Source of the DNA: Burkholderiales bacterium
GTDB lineage: Bacteria > Pseudomonadota > Gammaproteobacteria > Burkholderiales > Burkholderiaceae_C
Length of the DNA: 64,000 nt
Assembly (NCBI GenBank): GCA_016223165.1
Contig: JACRPO010000009.1
Location: forward strand, 620,001-684,000
Direction: 5' to 3'
Part shown: positions 52,199-60,325 of the stretch, piece after piece
How the letters are laid out: each line of letters opens with the position of its first letter
Position numbering within the stretch: the stretch's first letter is position 1
The notes under the pieces: generated by a model
The model's input: only the letters and a program-made list of their open reading frames with translations
Database searches by the model: none
What the model was told of the DNA's origin: nothing
Made by a program: the position numbers and the translations under genes

Positions 52199-53308
52199 TC
52201 AGCGCGAGCCGTGCCGGTGCCCTCCACCTTCGGCGCGCCGATAGTGCTCGCGCAGCACGTCGCGCCCGAAGTCCCCCTCGAAGTCACGCCACACCGAGTG
52301 GATGTGGTTGCCGCCGGAGTTGTCGAACTCGATCAGGAAGTTCGCGCCCTGGATGCGGAAGTAGTGCGGCTCGCGCGGCTGCAGCGAGCCGGCCCAGCCG
52401 ATGCGCACCGACTCGAGCGGCGCGGCGCGCACGCGCGCCAGGCGCGCCTCGGCCAGCTCGGGCTGCAGGTGGTCGGCGAAGGCGCCGATCAGCTTGAGCA
52501 CCTGCGCCTGCTGCGCCGGGTCCATCTCGCCCCAGGGCAGGCCCACGGCGTCGAGCGGCTTTGCGCGCGCCGCGTTGCGGCTGACGACGTCGCCGTACGG
52601 CCGCGTGTCGAAGATCGCGCCGCCGCGCTGCGCGGGGCTCAAGCCGGCGAGCCACTGGCGGGCCAGGTCCTCCTCGGTGCCGAGCAGACGGAAGCCCGCA
52701 CGTGGCGGCGTGCCTCCCATGTCGCGGGGCGCCCCGCCGGCCACGTCGCGCGGCACCACGGCGGGGTTGGCACCGAAGAACTGCGGCAGTGTGGAGACGA
52801 CGCGGTCGCCCTCGAGGCTGAAGTGCAGCGAGAGGTGATGGCCTTCGATGCGCCAGCCCCAGCCGTTGCTGCCGGTGCCGCCGCCCGTGCTGCCGGCCGT
52901 GCCGCTGCCCGCGCCCGGCTCGCCGTAGATCGCGAGCGCGTAGTTCTCGGGGTCGCGTGAGAGGCCGAAGGCCTCCAGTTCGCGCAGCGTGATCTCCAGC
53001 GCCATCACGGCGCGCACCTTGTCCAGGCCGCGCTCGTTGAGCGCCGTGCGCATGAGTGCGGTCGTCGCCTCGCGCAGCGCGGCGGGCATCGCTTTCCAGG
53101 CGAGGCCGTCGCGCCGCCGCGGCGTGTAGTGCCAGTCGCTGCGCGCCGCGTCGGTGAAGGGGTGCAGCAGCAATCCGCGCTGCGCCGGCGCGGCCGCGTC
53201 GATCAGCCGCCGCGCCGCGGCCACGGGCGACGGGGCGGCCTGCGCACGGGCTTCGTCAGGCATGGCGATGAACGCTGAAGATGCAAGAAGGGTGCGGCGG
53301 GTGATCAT
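52199..53308 (-). CDS. DUF3500 protein with signal peptide
   Basis: A 369-residue exported protein of unknown function. The Tat-like N-terminus MITRRTLLASSAFIAMPDEA ends near ARAQA. DUF3500 features are SDWHYTPRRRDGLAWKAM, LDKVRAVMALEITLRELE, WRIEGHHLSLHFSLEGDRV and the C-terminal YFRIQGANFLIEFDNSGGN. A Gly/Ser/Thr-rich insert lies near residue 140. The next leftward-reading gene, a phosphatase homologue, lies 45 bases upstream, so the two may share a transcript. Confidence 0.88.
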   Translation of the reverse strand: MITRRTLLASSAFIAMPDEARAQAAPSPVAAARRLIDAAAPAQRGLLLHPFTDAARSDWHYTPRRRDGLAWKAMPAALREATTALMRTALNERGLDKVRAVMALEITLRELEAFGLSRDPENYALAIYGEPGAGSGTAGSTGGGTGSNGWGWRIEGHHLSLHFSLEGDRVVSTLPQFFGANPAVVPRDVAGGAPRDMGGTPPRAGFRLLGTEEDLARQWLAGLSPAQRGGAIFDTRPYGDVVSRNAARAKPLDAVGLPWGEMDPAQQAQVLKLIGAFADHLQPELAEARLARVRAAPLESVRIGWAGSLQPREPHYFRIQGANFLIEFDNSGGNHIHSVWRDFEGDFGRDVLREHYRRAEGGGHRHGSR

Positions 53309-53353
53309 GCGTCGAATCCGCGGCGCACCGATGTCTTTCCACCCCAGGCCACG

Positions 53354-53980
53354 TCACGGCACGACGAGGCGGCCGAGCACGGCGAGCGGCGCCGCAGCCG
53401 AGGCGCCCGAATCGGTCGAAGCGCCCGAAGCGCCTGCCCGCACGACCACCGACTCGCCGGGCGCCAGCCCGAGCGGGCCCCCGACGATGTGCCCGATCGT
53501 CACCCCGTGCGACACCAGCACGGCCAGCTCGCCAGCCTTCATCGCGCGCACGAAGGCACGCACCGCATCGGCCCGGGCGTCGGCGCCGCTGCGGTCGTCG
53601 AAGATGTTGGCGAGCGAAGCCCATTCCTCGCCGCGCCCGAAAGCCAGGCGGGCCGTGTCGCGGGTGCGGCACCAGGGCGAATGGCGCACCGTGGCCGGCA
53701 CCAGGCGCTGCGCCGCGAACCAGCGGCCGATGCGCCTGGCGTGCGCGATGCCGCGCTCGTCGAGGTTGCGCTGCGAGGCGCACTGGTCCAGTCGCCAGCC
53801 CGGCGGGTCGCCGACGCCGGGCACGGTCTGCGTGTGGCGCATCAGCAGCGCCGCGCCGGCGCGCAGCTCGCCCAGAAGCGCGGGGTCGACTGTCTCCGCG
53901 GCCAGCGCCGCCGCGGCCGGCCACGCGAAGCCCGCCGCGAGGGCGGCCAACGTCCGGCGCCGGGTGAAGCAGAGGGCCAC
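53354..53980 (-). CDS. Exported histidine phosphatase family protein
   Basis: A 208-residue branch of the phosphoglycerate-mutase-like phosphatases. The catalytic His is in LLMRHTQTVPG, with a partner Arg in HSPWCRTRDTARLAFG and the second His in LAVLVSHGVTIGHIVGG. The N-terminus (RRRTLAALAAGFAWPAAAAL) looks like a signal peptide, so it is probably periplasmic. The start codon is GTG without a clear ribosome-binding site. A Ser/Gly/Ala-rich stretch near the C-terminus is low complexity. The substrate is unknown. Confidence 0.85.
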   Translation of the reverse strand: MALCFTRRRTLAALAAGFAWPAAAALAAETVDPALLGELRAGAALLMRHTQTVPGVGDPPGWRLDQCASQRNLDERGIAHARRIGRWFAAQRLVPATVRHSPWCRTRDTARLAFGRGEEWASLANIFDDRSGADARADAVRAFVRAMKAGELAVLVSHGVTIGHIVGGPLGLAPGESVVVRAGASGASTDSGASAAAPLAVLGRLVVP

Positions 53981-54082
53981 GGCGGGAGACTACGCGCAGT
54001 GCAGTCGCCCTGTGAACCGGGCGGCCTCAGTTTTCCGGTGCCGCGGCCGATAACCGACTGAGACGAACCCCGAGGAACCCCC

Positions 54083-55360
54083 ATGACGCTCGCCACCCCG
54101 GCCCGGAACTCGTTCGGCACGGCCAACCCGCACGCCCTCGCGACGATCCTCGAAGCGAGCGAGACGCGCCGCATCATCGCCGCCACCGACATCTTCGATC
54201 TCTCCGGGGTCAAGCTCTGGGCACGCGACCAGCCGGTGTCGGCGGCGCTGCAGCGCAAGCTGCTCGACCGCAAGCTGCGCGAGCCGCTGGAGAGCTGCCT
54301 CCTTGCCGAGGACGGCGTGAGCGCGGTGTCGCTGGTCGCCGCGCTGAAGGTGCTGGTCGAAGGCGGCGGCGCGCTCGCGCCGATGCTCAGGCCCCATGCC
54401 GCACACCTTGCGCGCGAAGCGGCACAGATCCCGCTGCACCCGGTGGCGCAGCTGCTGCTCACGGCGGGCCAGGCGGCGCGGCCGGCATCGTTCGAGCACG
54501 CGGTCGCCGCCATGGCGCTGGCCGGCGCGCTGATGATCAGCAAGGGCGGCGACACGCCCGAGATCCGGGCCGCCATGCTGTGCGGTCTGCTGCACGACCT
54601 CGGCGAGATGTACATCGACCCCCGGCACAGCGAGGTCGAGGCCGACCGCGAGCTCGACTTCGCCAGCTACCAGCAGCTGGTGGTGCACCCGCATGTCGGC
54701 CAGCTGCTGCTCGCCCAGCTGACCAACTACCCAGGCGTGGTGGCGCGCGCGGTGGCCGAGCACCACGAGCGCCTGGACGGCTCCGGTTACCCGCACGCCC
54801 TCACCGGCGGGCAGATGTCGCCCCTCGGCCGCCTGCTCGCGGTGACGGAGGCCACCTTGAACGCGCTGCGCAGCCCGAGCGACGAGTTGCTGCACGCCAG
54901 CGTCGCGCTGCGCGCCGTGCCGGGCGAGTTCGACCTGCGCTGGGTGGGCGAAGTCAGCCGCGCCACGAACGCGCAGGCGCCGGCGCAGGCGGCGATGGAG
55001 GCCGCCGACATCGCGGCGCGCCTGGAGGCGCTCGGCGGCGTGCTGCGCAGCGCCGAGGCCGCCGTGTCGGCGCTCGCGGCTTCGGCCACCTTGCCGGCGC
55101 TGGACGACGCACTCACGCTCGCCGGCTTCCTGCTCGGCCGCCTGCGCGCCGGCTGGAACGAGAGCGGCCTGTGGAACCCGGCCGCCCTCTCCAGCGGCGA
55201 TGCCGCCGAGGTCGAAGCCCTCGAGGACGAGCTGTACTTCCGGCTGCGCGGCATCCAGCGCGCGACGCTGCTGCGCGCCGGCCCGCTGCCGGCGCCCGAG
55301 GCGGCCGCGCTCGTCGCGCTGTGCGACTCGCTCGCCATGGGCAGCGGCATCGCGCCGTAA
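54083..55360 (+). CDS. HD-GYP domain protein (predicted cyclic-di-GMP phosphodiesterase)
   Basis: A 425-residue cytosolic protein. The HD part is GLLHDLGEMYIDP and the second half has AEHHERLDGSGYPH, the HD-GYP signature, with the usual DGSGYP form. The N-terminal 150 residues match no family I recognise, and there is no receiver or PAS domain. The C-terminal 150 residues are Ala-rich helices. It probably hydrolyses cyclic-di-GMP and so affects motility or biofilm. GAGGAA precedes the ATG. The gene diverges from the phosphatase gene. Confidence 0.88.
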   Translation: MTLATPARNSFGTANPHALATILEASETRRIIAATDIFDLSGVKLWARDQPVSAALQRKLLDRKLREPLESCLLAEDGVSAVSLVAALKVLVEGGGALAPMLRPHAAHLAREAAQIPLHPVAQLLLTAGQAARPASFEHAVAAMALAGALMISKGGDTPEIRAAMLCGLLHDLGEMYIDPRHSEVEADRELDFASYQQLVVHPHVGQLLLAQLTNYPGVVARAVAEHHERLDGSGYPHALTGGQMSPLGRLLAVTEATLNALRSPSDELLHASVALRAVPGEFDLRWVGEVSRATNAQAPAQAAMEAADIAARLEALGGVLRSAEAAVSALAASATLPALDDALTLAGFLLGRLRAGWNESGLWNPAALSSGDAAEVEALEDELYFRLRGIQRATLLRAGPLPAPEAAALVALCDSLAMGSGIAP

Positions 55361-55392
55361 GAGCTCGCGCCGCCGGTGCCGCGGCAGCATCG

Positions 55393-55503
55393 TCAGAGCG
55401 CCAGGTGCCAGATCACCAGGACGCAGACGCTCAGGAGCAGCGCGAAGCCGGGCACCACGAGCGGCAGCCATCGGCTCGGCGTGGGAGCAAAGTCCGAGTT
55501 CAT
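55393..55503 (-). CDS. Possible 36-residue single-helix membrane protein
   Basis: Too short for most gene callers. It reads MNSDFAPTPSRWLPLVVPG and then a hydrophobic helix (FALLLSVCVLVIWHLAL) to the end. It lies on the same strand 52 bases after the HesB-like gene. There is no convincing ribosome-binding site and I recognise no family, so this is a candidate only. Confidence 0.35.
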   Translation of the reverse strand: MNSDFAPTPSRWLPLVVPGFALLLSVCVLVIWHLAL

Positions 55504-55555
55504 CGCTGGAGAGAGCTTCAGATCCGGCCGCCGCACGACGGCCCGCGGCGGGGCT

Positions 55556-55816
55556 TCAGCGCTTGCAGACCAGGCGCTGGCCCTGCCCTTCGACGTCGAG
55601 CGTGCGCTGCGAAAGCGCGGCGGCGTCTTCGTGGTCGAGTACGAGCAGCGTGCGGCCATCGCGCTCGAAGTGCTCGTCGCCGTCGCGCTCGCGGTCGATG
55701 GTCATGCACAGCCCCTCGGGCGCCAGGAGCAGCCTCACCGCCGCCCTGTCGGGCGCAGCAGACTCGTCGAGCATGTGGCAGAGGTAGCGGCTCGCGGCTT
55801 CGGTGACGGTCAACAT
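55556..55816 (-). CDS. Small HesB/IscA-like-fold protein lacking the CxC motif
   Basis: An 86-residue protein that follows the A-type carrier pattern: LTVTEAASRYLCHMLDE, AVRLLLAPEGLCMTID, then GDEHFERDGRTLLVLD and an Ala/Leu-rich turn. The paired C-terminal Cys of Fe-S carriers is absent; only Cys37 and a single Cys84 could align. It is unlikely to be a standard Fe-S carrier. GGGGAG is well placed before the ATG. The function is unknown. Confidence 0.7.
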   Translation of the reverse strand: MLTVTEAASRYLCHMLDESAAPDRAAVRLLLAPEGLCMTIDRERDGDEHFERDGRTLLVLDHEDAAALSQRTLDVEGQGQRLVCKR

Positions 55817-56037
55817 GGCGTTCTCCCCATTGGCTTGCGTGGAGACCGACTACACGGATCGGGTGGACCGGCGAATCGCGGCTGTGGTTCCGGGAAGTTC
55901 CCCGATCGGGACCCGTGAACCGGCAGGCCCACAGCGGAACGAAAGCAGATGGACTATCGCCGTCGCGTGCCTCGGCGCGCGGCGGGCGCTGCGTTCGGAT
56001 GCTTCCTGGTTGCCCAGCCGGGGGAAGGGAGTCTGTC

Positions 56038-56655
56038 GTGCCCGCTCTTTCTCGCGCTCCTTCTCGCGTTCGTTCTCCCGTTCGTCGCGTTCGTTCTCAT
56101 CTCGCGCCTTGCGTCGGCCGAATCGCCGTGATTGCCGCGGCGTTGTCCTGTTCGGTGCAGGCCGGCGCGGCAGTGACGCGCGTCTTCGAATGGCGGCAGC
56201 CCGATGGCACGGTCGCGCTCTCGAGCCTCGCGCCGCCGGCCGGTGCCGGGCGCTACAGGACGCGCGAGGTCGAGGTGCCTTCCGTTCCTCCTGCGCCTTC
56301 CGCGCCGCCAGCCGTCGGCCGTCAGGCTGGGCAGGCCGGCTGCGCCGATGCCGCGCTCGCTGCCGCGGCAGCAGCAGCGAGCGACGATCGCCACATCGCG
56401 GCGGCCCGCGAAGATCTGGCGCGCGCCCGCCGCGAGCGCGATGCCGGCACCGAGCCGCTGCCGGACGAGCGCCGCGGCATGGCCGGCGGCGGGTCCAGGC
56501 TCCTGCCGGAATATTTCGCGCGCCAGGAGTGGCTCGACCGGTCGGTGGCGCAAGCCGAGGCGGATGTCGAAGTGGCCACGCGTGCCGCGCTGCAGCGGCG
56601 CGCCGCCGAGGCCGAGCGGGTCGCCGCCTGCGAGCGCGCGTCGGCCCCCGGGTGA
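56038..56655 (+). CDS. Exported DUF4124-like protein
   Basis: About 205 residues. A GTG start at 56038 behind ggggaagggag gives an Arg-rich N-terminus, then a signal core (GRIAVIAAALSCSVQAGA). The mature start VTRVFEWRQPDGTVALSSLAP resembles DUF4124 (a short beta-rich domain found in many exported betaproteobacterial proteins). The rest is Ala/Arg/Glu-rich helix. The frame remains open to 55915, so a longer form is possible. The first codons lie in a degenerate gttcgttctc-like repeat (about 56041-56100). A stop-codon hairpin follows. Confidence 0.6.
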   Translation: MPALSRAPSRVRSPVRRVRSHLAPCVGRIAVIAAALSCSVQAGAAVTRVFEWRQPDGTVALSSLAPPAGAGRYRTREVEVPSVPPAPSAPPAVGRQAGQAGCADAALAAAAAAASDDRHIAAAREDLARARRERDAGTEPLPDERRGMAGGGSRLLPEYFARQEWLDRSVAQAEADVEVATRAALQRRAAEAERVAACERASAPG

Positions 56656-56684
56656 GAGCCTGTGAACGAATCATCCACAGGCTC
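56653..56684 (+). repeat. Short stop-codon hairpin of the palindrome family (copy 4)
   Basis: Starting right at the TGA of the DUF4124-like gene, gagcctgtg (56656-56664) pairs perfectly with cacaggctc (56676-56684) across the loop aacgaatcatc. Five bases further on is a second hairpin, ggggcgg / ccgcccc (56689-56706). Core and loop are identical to the site after isp2. Together they could terminate transcription, although no T-run follows. Confidence 0.75.
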
Positions 56685-56839
56685 AGGCGGGGCGGCCCGC
56701 CGCCCCGGCCTGCGCCGGGGGGCACACATGTCGGAGCCCGCCTACACGAGCACGGGTCACCGGGCGACAGCCGCGCCACCAGGCCTTGCCTAAGGTGGGC
56801 TGGCCGCGGCGCGAGCCGCGATGCCTGAGAGGTGAACCC

Positions 56840-57448
56840 ATGAAAGCAGCGATCGTTTCGAGATCCGCGCTCAGGCGCCACGTGGCGCGCCGGCGCGTGA
56901 TGGGGCAACTCGGCGCGGGTGTGCTGGCCGGTGCGCTGCCGCTGTGGTCCTACGCCGACGAGGCCGACACCTTCGACAAGGACTCGACGCTGAAGGCCGT
57001 GACCGACTTCTTCGGCCAGACCACAGAAGGCCTCGCCAAGGTGGTCGAGAAGGCCTTCCGCGAGCAGGGCCGGCCGAACGGCTACATCCGCGGCAACGAG
57101 GTGTCCGGCGCGCTCACCGTCGGCCTGCGCTACGGCGAGGGCGAGCTGACGATGAAGAGCGGCGCGACGCGCAAGGTCTACTGGGCCGGCCCGTCCATCG
57201 GTTTCGACGCCGGTGCCAACGCGTCGAAGGTCTTCGTGCTCGTGTACCGCCTGCCCGACGCCGACGCGATCTACAAGCGCTACCCCGGCGTGGACGGCAG
57301 CATCTACCAGATCGGCGGCGTGGGCGTGAACTACCAGCGGCTGGAAGGCGTGACGCTGGCGCCGATCCGCCTGGGCGTCGGCCTGCGTGCCGGCGCGAGC
57401 GTGGGTTACCTGCACTACCGGCGCGAGAAGTCGCTGAACCCGACCTGA
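56840..57448 (+). CDS. EipA-like envelope protein (DUF1134)
   Basis: A 202-residue exported protein. The Arg-rich N-terminus (RRHVARRRVMGQLGAG) and hydrophobic stretch form a signal peptide. The DUF1134 core includes NGYIRGNEVSGALTVGLRYG, VYWAGPSIGFDAGANASKVF, then GVDGSIYQIGGVGVNYQ. EipA of Brucella is a periplasmic protein needed for envelope integrity, and this is the closest function known to me. GAGAGGTG supports the ATG at 56840. It stands alone, with no operon partner. Confidence 0.85.
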   Translation: MKAAIVSRSALRRHVARRRVMGQLGAGVLAGALPLWSYADEADTFDKDSTLKAVTDFFGQTTEGLAKVVEKAFREQGRPNGYIRGNEVSGALTVGLRYGEGELTMKSGATRKVYWAGPSIGFDAGANASKVFVLVYRLPDADAIYKRYPGVDGSIYQIGGVGVNYQRLEGVTLAPIRLGVGLRAGASVGYLHYRREKSLNPT

Positions 57449-57574
57449 GCGGGCTGACCGGCGCACAGGCGGAGCCGGGAGGGCGAAGGCGGGTCGTGAC
57501 GCCCGGATGTCGATATCGTGCGGGCTCGATCGTCGTGCCCGTACAACCTTCGACCTCCTTGCCGAAAAGCCGCC

Positions 57575-58831
57575 ATGACCCGAACCCCAGCCCGCTCCGC
57601 CTCCACTGCCGCCAAGCGCACCGGCGCGGCAAAGGCCGCCACGAAGACCGCCACACGCCGCGCCGGCGCATCGCCCCAGCGCCTCGTCGTCCTCGTGGCG
57701 ACGCGCAAGGGCGCCTGGCTCTTCCACGGCGACACCCGGCGCAAGACCTGGCGCGCCGACGGCCCGCACTTCCACGGCCACGTCGTCAGCCACCTGCAGC
57801 TGGACCCGCGCGACGGCCGCACGCTGCTGGCGGCGGCCAAGACGGGCCACCTCGGCCCGACCATCTTCCGCTCCACCGACCTCGGCCGCCGCTGGAAGGA
57901 GGCGCAGCAGCCGCCCGCCTTCGCGCAGGCCTCGCCGCAGGCGCAGGCCGCGCCGGGGGTGCTGCCCGGCCGCTCGGTCGACCACACTTTCTGGCTGACC
58001 CCGGGCCACGCCGGCGAGCGCGACAGCTGGTACGCCGGCACCTCGCCGCAGGGCCTGTTCCGCTCCGAGGACGGCGGCGTCAGCTGGACGCCGCTGCCCG
58101 CGGTGAACGACGACCCGCAGTTCCGCGAGTGGATGGGCACGGTGCAGGACGGCACGCCCGACGGGCCGAAGCTGCACTCGATCATCGTCGACCCGCGCGA
58201 CCCCTCGCACCTGATCTTCGCGATGTCCGGCGGCGGCGTGCACGAGTCGCGCGACGCCGGGCGCAGCTGGGCGACGCTGATCCAGGGGCTGGAGGTCGTC
58301 GAGGGCTTCGACGCCGGCACCGTCACGTTCCACGACCCGCATTGCGTGCGGCTGTGCCCGTCCAACCCCGACCGGCTGTACCAGCAGAACCACTGCGGCA
58401 TCTACCGGCTCGACCGCTCCGCCGGCACCGGCGACGTGTGGGAACGCATCGGCCGCAAGATGCCCAAGCGCGTGGGCGACGTCGGCTTCCCGATGGTCGT
58501 GCACCCGCGCGACGCCGACACGGCCTGGGTGTTCCCGATGGACGCCGCGACCGTGTGGCCGCGCACCAGCCCCGAAGGCCGCCCGGCGGCCTACATGACG
58601 CGCAACGCCGGGCGCACCTGGCAGCGGCTCGACCAGGGCCTGCCCGAGAGCCAGGCCTGGTGGACCGTCAAGCGCCAGGCGATGACAGTGGACGCGCAGG
58701 CGGCGCCGGCGCTGTACCTCGGCACGACGAGCGGCGAGCTGTGGATCGGCCGCGACGAAGGCGCGCGCTGGTCGACCATCGCCCGGCACCTGCCCGAGAT
58801 CTACGCGGTGGAAGTGGCGGAGATCGGGTGA
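57575..58831 (+). CDS. BNR/sialidase-like beta-propeller repeat protein
   Basis: A 418-residue protein with repeated Asp-box (BNR) motifs: IFRSTDLGRRWK, LFRSEDGGVSWT, VHESRDAGRSWAT, YMTRNAGRTWQ and IGRDEGARWS. These form a WD40/BNR-type propeller. No sialidase catalytic residues could be identified, so an enzyme name is not justified. The Lys/Arg/Thr-rich first 50 residues are basic and not a signal peptide. Its stop overlaps the GTG of the MoaD-like gene. That conserved-looking coupling suggests the two proteins work together. Confidence 0.85.
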   Translation: MTRTPARSASTAAKRTGAAKAATKTATRRAGASPQRLVVLVATRKGAWLFHGDTRRKTWRADGPHFHGHVVSHLQLDPRDGRTLLAAAKTGHLGPTIFRSTDLGRRWKEAQQPPAFAQASPQAQAAPGVLPGRSVDHTFWLTPGHAGERDSWYAGTSPQGLFRSEDGGVSWTPLPAVNDDPQFREWMGTVQDGTPDGPKLHSIIVDPRDPSHLIFAMSGGGVHESRDAGRSWATLIQGLEVVEGFDAGTVTFHDPHCVRLCPSNPDRLYQQNHCGIYRLDRSAGTGDVWERIGRKMPKRVGDVGFPMVVHPRDADTAWVFPMDAATVWPRTSPEGRPAAYMTRNAGRTWQRLDQGLPESQAWWTVKRQAMTVDAQAAPALYLGTTSGELWIGRDEGARWSTIARHLPEIYAVEVAEIG

Positions 58832-59085
58832 AGGTGCTGATCCCCACGGCGCTGCGCTCGTACACGCGCGAGGCGCACGTCGAAGCCGTTGGCGGCACGC
58901 TGGACGAGCTGTTCGCCGACCTCGACCGGCGCTACCCCGGGCTGCGCTTCCGCGTCGTCGACGAGCAGGGCCAGCTGCGGCCCAACATGCGCCTCTTCGT
59001 CAACGGCATCGGCGTGCGCGACCTGCGCCGCGCCTTGCGGCCGGACGACGACGTGGCCGTCGTGCAGGCGCTCAGCGGCGGCTGA
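58828..59085 (+). CDS. MoaD/ThiS-family ubiquitin-like protein
   Basis: An 85-residue beta-grasp protein ending in Ser-Gly-Gly, the C-terminal Gly-Gly that is adenylated and thiolated in MoaD and ThiS. It begins VKVLIPTALRSYT (GTG start overlapping the preceding stop) and has the family pattern LFADLDRRYPGLRFRVVDEQ and RLFVNGIGV. There is no E1-like activating enzyme (MoeB or ThiF) or MoaE in the window. It could carry sulfur for a pathway served by the BNR protein, but this is inference. Confidence 0.9.
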   Translation: MKVLIPTALRSYTREAHVEAVGGTLDELFADLDRRYPGLRFRVVDEQGQLRPNMRLFVNGIGVRDLRRALRPDDDVAVVQALSGG

Positions 59086-59220
59086 TCGCGAAGAAGCTGA
59101 AGATGCCCAAGCGCGGCGTCGGCGAGGTCGCCCGGCCCGCACGGGTCCGCACGGACGCATCCGCGCACGGGCTCGCGCCGTAGCTGCGAGGGTGGCCGGC
59201 GCGAAGCCAGGCCGATCGGC

Positions 59221-59308
59221 CGTTTGCGAACGTCCGCGAACCTCCGCGAACCTCCGCGACCGTCCGCGGCCATTCGCGAACGTCTGCGACCATTCGCGCC
59301 CGTCTGGG
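59221..59308. repeat. 10-bp tandem repeat, about nine degenerate units
   Basis: Nine consecutive units of about cgtccgcgaa, with variants such as cctccgcgaa, cattcgcgaa and cgtctgcgac, and a truncated last unit. They fill the gap between the MoaD-like gene and the esterase start. The array is one helical turn per unit, so it could be a phased protein-binding or bent region. It ends at the ribosome-binding site of the next gene. Confidence 0.9.
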
Positions 59309-59320
59309 AGGACGCAAACC

Positions 59321-60244
59321 TTGCCCGCTTCGAAGCGCTCTTCGATCCGCACTTCATTGACGCTGCTGTCCATCCTGGTCGCGCTGGCCATGGCCGCCGC
59401 GGCCGCGATGGTCGTGGCGCGGCCCTTGCTCGCGCTCAACGTGCTCGCCGCGGCGAGCGGCGGTGCGCGCGCGCTCGAGGGTGTCGCCTACGGCACGCTG
59501 CCGCGCCACAAGCTCGACATCTACACGCCCGCCGGGCCGGCGCCGGCCGGCGGCTGGCCGCTCGTCGTGTTCTTCTACGGCGGCGCGTGGAACAGCGGCG
59601 AGCGCGCCGACTATGCATTCGTGGGCCGCGCGCTCGCCGCGCGCGGCGTGCTCACGCTGGTGGCCGACTACCGGCTCTACCCCGACGTGCGCTACCCCGC
59701 CTTCCTGAGCGACTGCGCGCTGGCGCTGGCCTGGGCCATCGCCGAAGCGCCGCGCCTGGGCGCGAGCCCAGCGCGCATCTTCGTCATGGGCCACAGCGCC
59801 GGTGCCTACAACGCCGCGATGCTGGCGCTCGATGCGCGCTGGCTGGCCGCGGCCGGCCGCGCGAGCGGCGAGCTGGCCGGCTGGATCGGGCTGGCCGGCC
59901 CTTACGACCTCTACCCGATGACCAACCCGGACGCGCAGCCGGTCTTCTTCCACCCAAACTACCCGGAACGCTCGCAGCCCATCGAGTTCGCATCGGCGCG
60001 CTCACCGGCGAGCTTCATCGCCGCACCGGTGCACGACACGCTCGTCGACCCGACGCGCAGCACGAGGAGCATCGCCGCGCGGCTGCGCGCCGCCGGCGTC
60101 CCGGTGACGCTGCGCCTGTACGAGGAGGCGAGCCACACGACGCTGATCGGCGCCTTCGCCTGGCCGCTCGCCTTCGTGGCGCCGGTGCTCGACGACGTGG
60201 TGGCGTTCGTCGCCGCGGTACCCTCGGCCGCGCGGCAGCGCTGA
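59321..60244 (+). CDS. Alpha/beta-hydrolase esterase with N-terminal membrane anchor
   Basis: A 307-residue esterase. I propose a TTG start at 59321 behind GGGAGGA, because no ATG gives a sensible N-terminus. It yields a hydrophobic anchor (TLLSILVALAMAAAAAMVVA). The BD-FAE/carboxylesterase core has VVFFYGGAWNSGERADY (oxyanion loop), ADYRLYPDVRYPAF, nucleophile GHSAGAYNAAM, Asp in HDTLVDP and His in YEEASHTTLIG. All catalytic residues are present, unlike the hydrolase homologue near 44 kb. The substrate is unknown. Confidence 0.85.
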   Translation: MPASKRSSIRTSLTLLSILVALAMAAAAAMVVARPLLALNVLAAASGGARALEGVAYGTLPRHKLDIYTPAGPAPAGGWPLVVFFYGGAWNSGERADYAFVGRALAARGVLTLVADYRLYPDVRYPAFLSDCALALAWAIAEAPRLGASPARIFVMGHSAGAYNAAMLALDARWLAAAGRASGELAGWIGLAGPYDLYPMTNPDAQPVFFHPNYPERSQPIEFASARSPASFIAAPVHDTLVDPTRSTRSIAARLRAAGVPVTLRLYEEASHTTLIGAFAWPLAFVAPVLDDVVAFVAAVPSAARQR

Positions 60245-60325
60245 ACGGCAGCTCACCCGACCAGCGGGTCGCGGGTCTTGAGCGCCGGGTGCCGGGAGAA
60301 GTCGCGCATGCCGGCAAAATGCCCC

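Noticed and set aside
55949..56131. A 60-residue frame with a hydrophobic C-terminal half at the start of the DUF4124-like gene.
   Set aside because: The hydrophobic run is produced by the ctcgttctc-like repeat read in another frame; there is no ribosome-binding site, and the DUF4124-like frame explains the region better.
59221..59308. The 10-bp array was considered as a CRISPR array.
   Set aside because: Units are contiguous with no spacers and far too short; no cas genes are present.
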